64,000 nt of DNA from Marasmitruncus massiliensis (lineage in GTDB: Bacteria; Bacillota; Clostridia; Oscillospirales; Ruminococcaceae): assembly GCF_900186535.1 (NCBI RefSeq), contig NZ_FYDE01000005.1, positions 844,895 to 908,894 on the forward strand, written 5' to 3'. Positions 57,620 through 64,000 of the stretch are shown here, one piece after another (positions within the stretch are counted from its first letter, which is position 1; every line of letters starts with the position of its first letter). The translations under genes were made by a program, and so were the position numbers. The notes below the pieces were generated by a model. That model had not been told where the DNA came from, did not search any database, and saw nothing but the letters and a program-made list of their open reading frames with translations.

Positions 57620-57917
57620 GCTGATGAACGCAATTTCCCTCTGCCGCAAGGCAGGCAAGCTCAAAATGGGCACAGACGTTGTTATGGAGCAGATTCAGGG
57701 AGGAACTGCCAAGTTGGTGCTGACGGCATCCGACATCGCAGACCGTTCCCGCCGGCAGATCGATTTTGCGTGTGCCCGGCACAAGGCACCTGTGAAAACG
57801 ATTCCTTATACGATGGAAAGCCTCTCGATGGTTACTGGAAAAAAATATGGCATCCTTGCTGTTTGTGACAAGGGATTCGCTGAAATGATAGGGGGGCTTG
57901 TCCCGCCCGCGGGGTAG
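57612..57917 (+). CDS. L7Ae-family K-turn-binding protein (YlxQ)
   Basis: 101 residues from ATG 57612 inside the end of the ylxR gene. L7Ae/L30e features are ISLCRKAGKLKMGTDVVMEQIQGGTAKLVLTASD and KYGILAVCDKGFAEMI. Family members bind kink-turn RNA. Its place between ylxR and infB is conserved across Firmicutes. Confidence 0.9.
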   Translation: MDKLMNAISLCRKAGKLKMGTDVVMEQIQGGTAKLVLTASDIADRSRRQIDFACARHKAPVKTIPYTMESLSMVTGKKYGILAVCDKGFAEMIGGLVPPAG

Positions 57918-58012
57918 TATCCGCAATGATGAAAAAGTACAGCCGCGGCGCAGTCTGTGGTTGTTTTGCGCAATAGCTGCAGACAAACGGACAAGAGGAG
58001 GATTTTTTGAAT

Positions 58013-60487
58013 ATGATGATAGAAAAATACAGGGTACATGAGGTCGCGAAGGATTTGAATCTGCCGACAAAGGAAGTCGTGGATTTGCTTGCTGCGAATT
58101 TTGAGGGTGAGCGTAAAAGTATGACGGCTTTAAATGAAGAAGAACTGAGCGTCGTTTTCAACCATTATACCAATGAAACACAGGTTGAAAATTTTGATGA
58201 ATATTTCGCTGCGGGAGAAGCAAAGAAGCAGGCTGCCAAAGAAGCGGCTAAGGCTCAGTCACGCCCAACCCAGCCCCAGCAGCAGGGCGGTCAGCGTCCG
58301 GTTCAGCAGAACAGGCCGCAGCAGAATAACACGCAGCAGAACCGTCCTCAGCAGGGCGGCCAGCGTCCGGTTCAGCAGAACAGGCCGCAGCAGAATAATC
58401 CACAGCAGAACCGTCCTCAGCAAGGCGGTCAGCAGCGTCCGGTTCAGCAGAACAGGCCGCAGCAGAATAATCCTCAGCAGCCTGCCAGGCCGCGTACAGC
58501 GCATCCGGCTACCACTGTGGATATGCGCGCCGGTTCCACTCAGGTGGAAATGGAGAAATATAACGAAAAATATGATAACCTTGCTCAGACGAAGCTTGGC
58601 AACAAGGATGTCAGTGTGCAAAAGCAGAAACTGACTCAGAAGAGTGCGCAGCGCCGTGCGGGTAAACCGGTAATGTCCCGCAAGGAAAAAGAGGATGCTA
58701 AAATGCGCAAGCTGGAGCTTGAGCGTCAGCGCCGCAAAAACCTGGAAATTACCCTGCCGGAAGAAATCCTCGTGGGGGACCTTGCGGCGCGTCTGCATGT
58801 AACCTCCTCCGAGATTATCAAACGCCTGATGACTCTGGGCGTTATGGCTTCTGTCAACGAGGTGATCGATTTCGATACAGCTTCCATGGTGGCAATGGAA
58901 ATCGGCGCTAAGGTCGAAAAAGAAGTGGTTGTCACCATTGAGGACCGTTTGTTTGAGATGGAAGAGGATACGGATGAAAACTTGTCCGAACGACCGCCCA
59001 TCGTTGTGGTCATGGGCCATGTAGACCACGGCAAAACCTCAATTCTGGATGCTATCCGCCACGCCAACGTTACCGAAGGCGAGGCCGGCGGTATCACCCA
59101 GCATATTGGCGCTTATCAGGTGGTGGTGAACGACCGACCAATCACCTTCCTCGATACCCCCGGACACGCTGCATTTACCGCGATGCGCGCGCGCGGCGCG
59201 CAGGTAACGGATATTGCCGTTATTGTTGTCGCGGCGGATGACGGCATCATGCCCCAGACAGTCGAAGCGATCAACCATGCGAAAGCGGCCGGCGTTTCGA
59301 TCATCGTGGCAATCAACAAGATGGATAAGCCCCATGCAAACCCGGATAAGGTGATGCAGGAACTGACCGAGTATGAACTGGTTCCCGAAGCGTGGGGCGG
59401 CGACGTCCCCTGCATCCCTGTTTCCGCAAAGAGCAAACAGGGCATCGGAGATCTGCTCGAGATGATTCAGCTGGTTGCGGATACCAGCGAGCTCAAGGCC
59501 AACCCAAACAAGCTGGCAAAGGGCACAGTCATCGAAGCGAAGCTCGACAAGGGCCGCGGGCCGGTTGCAACCGTGCTTGTTCAGAGCGGAACCCTCCATG
59601 CGGGCGATGTGGTTATCGCCGGTACTTCAGTGGGCCGTGTGCGTGTCATGCTCAGCGACAAGGGCGAAAAAGTGGAAGTTGCGGGGCCGGCTATGCCGGT
59701 TGAGATCACCGGCCTTGACAGTGTGCCGGATGCGGGAGATATCTTTAATGCGGTTGAGGACGAGCGTCTGGCGAAAGAACTGGTTGACAAGCGCAAGTTT
59801 GAAAATAAACAGGAACAGTTCAGCGCTTATGAAAAGGTAACGCTAGATAACCTCTTCAGCCATATTTCCCAGGGAGATATTAAGGAACTGCCCATCATTG
59901 TCAAGGCGGATGTGCAGGGTTCCGTGGAAGCGGTGAAACAGTCGCTCGAGAAGCTGTCCAATGATGAGGTCCGGGTCAAGGTGATCCATGGCGCGGTCGG
60001 CGCGGTATCCGAAAGCGACGTTATGCTCGCTGACGCTTCCAACGCAATCATCGTCGGATTCAATGTGCGCCCGGACCCCGTAGCGAAAGAGAACGCCGAC
60101 CGTGACGGTGTAGAGCTTCGCCTTTACAGAATTATTTACGATGCCATTAATGATGTTGAAACGGCGATGAAGGGCATGTTGGCTCCCAAGACGCGCGAAG
60201 TCGACCTCGGACGGGCGGAAGTGCGCCAGGTATATAAAATTACCGGCGTGGGCGCTGTGGCGGGCTGCTATGTGCTGGAAGGCAAAATTGCCCGCAACGC
60301 GGAAATCCGTGTGGTGCGCGACGGCATCATCATTGCCGACGATAAGCTGGCCAGCCTCAAGCGGTTCAAGGACGATGCCAAAGAGGTCGCCAAGGGATAT
60401 GAGTGCGGCATGAGTCTGAATAAGTTCAACGATATCAAAGAGGGCGATATCTTTGAAGCTTATGAAATCGAAGAGTATCGGGAATAA
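58013..60487 (+). CDS. infB: Translation initiation factor IF-2
   Basis: 824 residues from ATG 58013 (AGGAGGA ten bases upstream; a TTG at 58007 is closer to it and cannot be excluded). Residues 1-55 form the IF2-N subdomain ([22 protein letters not shown]). A low-complexity Gln/Arg/Pro/Asn linker with tandem repeats covers about 90-160. The G domain starts near residue 330 with G1 [10 protein letters not shown]3 DTPGHAAF and G4 NKMD; the fMet-tRNA-binding C2 domain ends the protein. It places initiator tRNA on the 30S subunit. Confidence 0.97.
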   Translation: MMIEKYRVHEVAKDLNLPTKEVVDLLAANFEGERKSMTALNEEELSVVFNHYTNETQVENFDEYFAAGEAKKQAAKEAAKAQSRPTQPQQQGGQRPVQQNRPQQNNTQQNRPQQGGQRPVQQNRPQQNNPQQNRPQQGGQQRPVQQNRPQQNNPQQPARPRTAHPATTVDMRAGSTQVEMEKYNEKYDNLAQTKLGNKDVSVQKQKLTQKSAQRRAGKPVMSRKEKEDAKMRKLELERQRRKNLEITLPEEILVGDLAARLHVTSSEIIKRLMTLGVMASVNEVIDFDTASMVAMEIGAKVEKEVVVTIEDRLFEMEEDTDENLSERPPIVVVMGHVDHGKTSILDAIRHANVTEGEAGGITQHIGAYQVVVNDRPITFLDTPGHAAFTAMRARGAQVTDIAVIVVAADDGIMPQTVEAINHAKAAGVSIIVAINKMDKPHANPDKVMQELTEYELVPEAWGGDVPCIPVSAKSKQGIGDLLEMIQLVADTSELKANPNKLAKGTVIEAKLDKGRGPVATVLVQSGTLHAGDVVIAGTSVGRVRVMLSDKGEKVEVAGPAMPVEITGLDSVPDAGDIFNAVEDERLAKELVDKRKFENKQEQFSAYEKVTLDNLFSHISQGDIKELPIIVKADVQGSVEAVKQSLEKLSNDEVRVKVIHGAVGAVSESDVMLADASNAIIVGFNVRPDPVAKENADRDGVELRLYRIIYDAINDVETAMKGMLAPKTREVDLGRAEVRQVYKITGVGAVAGCYVLEGKIARNAEIRVVRDGIIIADDKLASLKRFKDDAKEVAKGYECGMSLNKFNDIKEGDIFEAYEIEEYRE
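58285..58485 (+). repeat. Tandem repeats in the infB linker
   Basis: A 69-base unit, then a 72-base unit, then a partial copy (CAGCGTCCGG at 58292, 58361 and 58433). They encode about 23-24 residues of the form [22 protein letters not shown]. The copies are nearly identical at DNA level, so copy number may vary between strains. Confidence 0.9.
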
Positions 60488-60493
60488 TCATAC

Positions 60494-60525
60494 AGGGGGG
60501 CGGGCGTTCTGCCTGCCCTTTACCT
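60494..60525 (+). other. Hairpin between infB and rbfA
   Basis: GGGCGGGC and GCCTGCCC pair around GTTCT, followed by TTT. Either a weak terminator or an intercistronic stability element; rbfA is still expected to be in the operon. Confidence 0.5.
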
Positions 60526-60550
60526 TTCTGAGCATAAAGGAGGAACCGCC

Positions 60551-60889
60551 ATGGCATCGTACAGGGCGTCGCGCACGGAGGAAGATATCAAGCGGGAACT
60601 GACAGACATTATGCGTTCGCTGAAAGACCCGCGCGTTTCGGGGCTGATCAGTATTGTAAAAATGGACCTTTCAGGCGACATGTCGCACTGCAAGGTTTAT
60701 GTCAGTTCGATGGACGGCATCAAAAACGCGGAAAATGCGGTAAAGGGGCTTTCCAGCGCAGCTGGTTTTATCAAGCGGGAACTTAACTCCCGAATGAAGC
60801 TGCGCAAGCTTCCTGAATTTCATTTCATTGCGGATGATTCGATCGCGCACAGCGCGGACATCGTGCGTATGCTGGAAGATCTGAAATAA
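60551..60889 (+). CDS. rbfA: Ribosome-binding factor A
   Basis: 112 residues behind AAAGGAGG. KH-like RbfA features are RTEEDIKRELTDIMRSLKDPRVSGLISIV, CKVYVSSMDG and LRKLPEFHFIADDSIAHSADI. It aids late maturation of the 30S subunit. Standard position after infB. Confidence 0.95.
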   Translation: MASYRASRTEEDIKRELTDIMRSLKDPRVSGLISIVKMDLSGDMSHCKVYVSSMDGIKNAENAVKGLSSAAGFIKRELNSRMKLRKLPEFHFIADDSIAHSADIVRMLEDLK

Positions 60890-61002
60890 CGGGAAACTAT
60901 CCTGTGGCCGGCTTTCCTTCCGGGAAATCCAGCTGCAGGACAGATAGATTTTTTACTCCGTCCCAATGCGGGTCATGCATGCAGGGCTGAAAGGGTGATC
61001 CT

Positions 61003-61974
61003 ATGAACAGCAGAGATGTTACAACACAAGAAGCGGCCGAATTGCTGTCCGCCGCGGACCGGATTTTGATTTTATGCCATATGAAGCCGGACGGGGACAC
61101 GTTTGGCTGTGGGTTTGCCATGCTGTACGGCCTGCGCGCACTGGGGAAAACAGTCCGCATCGCCTGTTCCGACGGTTTTGGCCCCCGGTACAGTTTCTTA
61201 TATCCGGAAAATTTTGACGAGAGCGCGCAGCCGGATTTCGAACCGGACTTCGTACTGGCGGTAGACATTGCGGATACGCAGCTGCTCGGCCCCCGGACGG
61301 CCTGCTGGAAGGACCGGGTGGATCTTTGCATTGACCACCATCCGTCCAATTCGCGGTATGCGACACATCTGAGGCTGAACACTGAAGCCGCCGCCACGGC
61401 GGAAGAAACCTATGCGGTTCTGGAAGCGCTTGGTGCGCCTCTCGACGCCCGGACTGCCACCTGCATCTATACCGGCCTTTCGACCGATACCGGATGTTTC
61501 CGCTATTCGAATGTGACCGCCAACACCCACCGTCTCGCCGCCAAAATGATTGAAGAGGGAATCGATCATTTTATGGTCAATAAGCGGATGTTCGAAACAC
61601 GGTCGGTCGCACGCATGGAAATTGAGCGGCTGGTGATGGATACCCTCGAATATTATTATGGGAACCGGTTTGCCATTATTGTGATTTCGCAGAAAAACGT
61701 TGAAAAAACCGGCGTCCCTGAGGATGACCTGGAGGGGATTTCCGCGATACCGCGCACGATTGAAGGGGTGGAGGTTTCCGCGACCCTGCGGGAAAAGGGC
61801 GATAAGAAGTACCGCGTCTCCATCCGCAGCAATGAAAAGGTGAACGCTTCCCAGGTCTGCGGTTTATTCGGCGGCGGCGGGCACGAAAGGGCGGCAGGCT
61901 GCATGATAGAGGGCCCCCTTGAGGAGATCAAGGCAAAGCTGGTGGAAGTCCTCGCTCCGTGGCTTCAGGATTGA
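61003..61974 (+). CDS. nrnA: DHH/DHHA1 phosphoesterase (NrnA-type oligoribonuclease)
   Basis: 323 residues. Metal-binding motifs are HMKPDGDTFGC, VDIADT, DHHPSNSRY (DHH) and the Asp of YTGLSTDTGCFRYSN. The DHHA1 domain ends with GGGGHERAAGC. Family members degrade short oligoribonucleotides and some hydrolyse pAp or pGpG. It lies 113 bases after rbfA, in the usual Firmicute order before truB. Confidence 0.93.
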   Translation: MNSRDVTTQEAAELLSAADRILILCHMKPDGDTFGCGFAMLYGLRALGKTVRIACSDGFGPRYSFLYPENFDESAQPDFEPDFVLAVDIADTQLLGPRTACWKDRVDLCIDHHPSNSRYATHLRLNTEAAATAEETYAVLEALGAPLDARTATCIYTGLSTDTGCFRYSNVTANTHRLAAKMIEEGIDHFMVNKRMFETRSVARMEIERLVMDTLEYYYGNRFAIIVISQKNVEKTGVPEDDLEGISAIPRTIEGVEVSATLREKGDKKYRVSIRSNEKVNASQVCGLFGGGGHERAAGCMIEGPLEEIKAKLVEVLAPWLQD

Positions 61975-62029
61975 TGCGGGCGGTTAACAGAACAGTGGCC
62001 TTTGCGCCAAAAGAAAGGCGGGAATCAGT

Positions 62030-62929
62030 TTGCCGGATTTCACCGGGATTCTTTGTATTGACAAGCCGTCCGGCTTTACATCTTTCGACGTAGTGGCTAA
62101 AATGCGCGGCATTGCGCGGGAGCGCCGCATCGGGCACGCGGGTACGCTTGACCCGATGGCGACCGGCGTATTGCCGCTGTTTTTCGGGCGGGCGACAAAG
62201 GCCTGCGATATTCTGCCCCTGCAGGATAAACGCTATACGGCGACGTTTCGGCTGGGTATTACAACCGATACGCAGGATATTACAGGCGCCGTGTTGTCGC
62301 AAAGCCCTGTGAATGCGGACAGAAAAGCCGTCGAAGCTGCTGCTGCGCAGTTTGTGGGCGCCATCCAACAGGTTCCGCCCATGTATTCCGCGGTCAAGGT
62401 AAACGGACAGCGGCTCTACGATCTTGCCCGCAGGGGTGTGGAAGTGGAGCGTCAGGCGCGGGAAATCACGATCTACAGCATTGAATTTCTGGATTGTGAT
62501 GAGGAGAACACCTATTCCATCGATGTTTTTTGCTCCAAAGGGACCTATATCCGCACGCTGGTCGCGGATATAGGGGAAGCGCTTGGCTGCGGGGCTGCTC
62601 TGACCGCCCTGCGCCGGACGATGGCGGCAGGCTTTACGCTGGATCAGTGCATAACGCTTGAACAGGCGCAGCAGCTTGCGGGCGAGCGGCGGCTGCCTGC
62701 GGCGGGTGTGCCGGTCGAATATGCGTTTGAGCCGCTGCCCAAGGCACAGCTTACTGAAATGCAGACCAAGATGGCGTTGAACGGCGTCAGCCTGGATCCG
62801 TCCCGTGTCAGCGGTGTCGGCGTGGCGGAGCGGTATTCCGTCTATTCGGATAAAGGAATTTTTATCGGTATCGCCGCCGTTGCCGGCGGGAATTTCAAAA
62901 TGACAAAACTGTTCACACTGGAGGTTTGA
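62030..62929 (+). CDS. truB: tRNA pseudouridine-55 synthase
   Basis: 299 residues from TTG 62030 (AGGCGGG upstream). Catalytic motif [15 protein letters not shown] with the active Asp; [33 protein letters not shown] and [15 protein letters not shown] are typical. A short C-terminal PUA-like part follows. It makes pseudouridine 55 in the T-loop of tRNAs. Its stop overlaps the upstream sequence of ribF, which starts five bases later. Confidence 0.96.
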   Translation: MPDFTGILCIDKPSGFTSFDVVAKMRGIARERRIGHAGTLDPMATGVLPLFFGRATKACDILPLQDKRYTATFRLGITTDTQDITGAVLSQSPVNADRKAVEAAAAQFVGAIQQVPPMYSAVKVNGQRLYDLARRGVEVERQAREITIYSIEFLDCDEENTYSIDVFCSKGTYIRTLVADIGEALGCGAALTALRRTMAAGFTLDQCITLEQAQQLAGERRLPAAGVPVEYAFEPLPKAQLTEMQTKMALNGVSLDPSRVSGVGVAERYSVYSDKGIFIGIAAVAGGNFKMTKLFTLEV

Positions 62930-62934
62930 AACGG

Positions 62935-63921
62935 ATGCCCATTCGGATTTACACTTCGCTCGAGGAGCTGCTGCCCTGCGGAAAGAGCGCAGTAGCGCTC
63001 GGCTATTTTGACGGGCTTCATGCCGGCCACGCGGCAGTTATTTCGCGGGCTGTCGCGAAAGCGGAGGAGGGGTTTTGCCCCTGTGTATTTACGTTTACAG
63101 TCAAAGGGGGACATCCCAAAGCCAAACCGCAGGACAGCGAAATTACAGCCGAAAGCCAGAAGCGTTCCCTTTTGGAGCAATGGGGCGTCCACCTCGTTCT
63201 GGAACCGGACTTCAGCGAATTTCAGCAGATGCCTCCGGAAAAATTTGTGGATGAAGTGCTGCTGCACAGGATGCATGCGGCGGTTGTCTGTTGCGGAACT
63301 GATTTCCGCTTCGGCCACCGTGCGTCGGCGGGAGTCAATGAGCTGGCAGCTCTTTGCAGGGACCGGAAGATCGCGCTGGAAGTTGTGCCGCCCGTTACCT
63401 ATGAGGGGGAGCGTGTCAGCTCTACCCGTATCCGCGCGCTGCTGGAAGCCGGTAACGTGGAACAGGCCGCTGTTTTGCTGGGGAGGCCGTTCGCTTATGA
63501 CTTTCCTGTCGCCCACGGCAGGCAGCTAGGCCGGAAACTGGATTTTCCTACGATTAATCAGGCTATTCCCGGGGAGTTCGTAAAGCTGCGCCGGGGCGTC
63601 TATGCGTCTGTAACCTGCGCAAAAGGCAGTTTCTACCCGTCGGTTACCAATATCGGCGTCAGGCCGACGGTGGACGATCATCAGCCGGTAACATCCGAAA
63701 CCAGTATTTTCGGCTTTTCGGGGGACCTTTACGGACAGAAGGTGGAAGTGCGTCTGCTGAAATTTCTGCGTGCGGAAAAGAGTTTTCCCTCGGTACAGGC
63801 GCTGCGGGAACAGATTGTAATTGACAGCGCCGCGGCGCTTCCGATCAGCCGCAGTTATCTGGATGGAGAGGCAAATTACGGGCGCATAGGGACTTTACAA
63901 TCTGCCCATACTATGTTATAA
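62935..63921 (+). CDS. ribF: Bifunctional riboflavin kinase/FAD synthetase
   Basis: 328 residues from ATG 62935 (GGAGG ten bases upstream). The FAD synthetase domain has GYFDGLHAGHAAVI, CGTDFRFGHRA and YEGERVSSTRIRALLEAG. The riboflavin kinase domain begins about residue 190 with HGRQLGRKLDFPTIN (PTxN metal motif) and RRGVYASV. It makes FMN and FAD. The last codons overlap a strong promoter reading onward, probably for rpsO. Confidence 0.96.
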   Translation: MPIRIYTSLEELLPCGKSAVALGYFDGLHAGHAAVISRAVAKAEEGFCPCVFTFTVKGGHPKAKPQDSEITAESQKRSLLEQWGVHLVLEPDFSEFQQMPPEKFVDEVLLHRMHAAVVCCGTDFRFGHRASAGVNELAALCRDRKIALEVVPPVTYEGERVSSTRIRALLEAGNVEQAAVLLGRPFAYDFPVAHGRQLGRKLDFPTINQAIPGEFVKLRRGVYASVTCAKGSFYPSVTNIGVRPTVDDHQPVTSETSIFGFSGDLYGQKVEVRLLKFLRAEKSFPSVQALREQIVIDSAAALPISRSYLDGEANYGRIGTLQSAHTML

Positions 63922-63922
63922 T
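63894..63922 (+). promoter_or_regulatory. Promoter across the ribF stop codon
   Basis: TTTACA (63894-63899), 17 bases, perfect TATAAT (63917-63922), overlapping the ribF TAA (63919-63921). The next gene lies beyond the window; rpsO (S15) is expected from gene order in Firmicutes. Confidence 0.75.
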
Positions 63923-64000
63923 CAGCAATTAAGCGACCTTTTCCCGGAGACAGGGATACACGCCTGTTATACACAGGATTGTTCACCCGCCTGTCCCTGA
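63923..64000 (+). other. Structured leader, possibly of rpsO
   Basis: Contains an inner hairpin CCTGT/ACAGG (63963-63967 and 63973-63977) enclosed by GACAGG/CCTGTC (63949-63954 and 63990-63995). S15 often controls its own mRNA through leader structures, but the downstream gene is not visible, so this is a guess. Confidence 0.35.

Noticed and set aside
58285-58485. CRISPR-like direct repeats
   Set aside because: The repeats are in frame within infB and encode a low-complexity linker; there are no unique spacers.

Overview
The window reads as one continuous chromosomal segment of a low-oxygen Firmicute, most likely a member of the Clostridia (Oscillospiraceae/Ruminococcaceae-like), with GC content judged by eye at a little above 50%. 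The reasons are gene content and signals: Gram-positive sigma-A promoters and strong GGAGG ribosome binding sites, a T-box leader, class III fructose-1,6-bisphosphatase, type III glutamine synthetase, rubrerythrin, Feo iron transport, split ferredoxin-rich glutamate synthase genes, an ANTAR antiterminator, and the rimP-nusA-ylxR-ylxQ-infB-rbfA-nrnA-truB-ribF block in Firmicute order. I saw no insertion sequence, prophage, CRISPR array, tRNA or rRNA.

Layout. 1-5.2 kb (minus): an ABC exporter operon of GldA/GldF/GldG type plus a DUF4340 protein, followed by a GntR/FCD regulator cut by the left edge. 5.3-6.2 kb: SGNH esterase. 6.3-9.0 kb (minus): metN-metI-metQ methionine transporter under a methionine-specifying T-box. 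9.1-15.2 kb (plus): ProXp-like editing protein, small membrane protein, sirtuin, WG-repeat lipoprotein, VOC protein, class III FBPase. 15.3-18.8 kb: DegV protein (minus) and feoA-feoB-Cys-rich membrane protein (plus). 18.8-30.2 kb: a nitrogen-assimilation island, with a minus-strand operon of split glutamate synthase genes, Fe-S and flavin subunits, type I glutamine synthetase and an ANTAR regulator, divergent from a type III glutamine synthetase and an Amt-PII fusion. 30.4-35.5 kb: rubrerythrin, Mrp/Nbp35 ATPase (minus), hemW, dinB, DUF3793 protein and flavodoxin. 35.8-42.6 kb: pstSCAB-phoU-phoB-phoR behind PhoP-box-like repeats. 42.7-47.1 kb: SulP transporter and a convergent UvrD-type helicase with an inserted DnaQ-type exonuclease, preceded by an overlapping 33-codon small ORF. 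47.1-53.0 kb (minus): xpt plus a BMP-type nucleoside ABC transporter. 53.2-55.5 kb: XRE-cupin regulator and acyl-CoA ligase. 55.6-64 kb: the rimP to ribF translation block, with a promoter (probably for rpsO) across the ribF stop codon.

How the parts work together. The most interesting signal is in the nitrogen island. Three separate 5' leaders (glutamate synthase operon, type III glutamine synthetase, Amt-PII) each contain a small hairpin with a six-base loop of the form AAWGGC, overlapping the 5' arm of an intrinsic terminator. A hexaloop with A at position 1 and G at position 4 is the ANTAR recognition signature, and the only ANTAR gene in the window sits at the end of the glutamate synthase-glnA operon. 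This predicts a self-contained antitermination regulon for ammonium uptake and assimilation. ANTAR control of nitrogen genes is known in clostridia; the apparent single-hairpin form close to the transcription start, and the receiver domain with Asn at the predicted phosphoacceptor site, are the parts worth checking.

Other points of note: a circularly permuted PstS, three GTTAGC-N4-GCTAAC-like palindromes upstream of the DUF3793-flavodoxin pair, two back-to-back promoters sharing one 12-bp palindrome, an xpt leader with an attenuator-like hairpin but no purine riboswitch, and three places where stop codons lie inside terminator hairpins.
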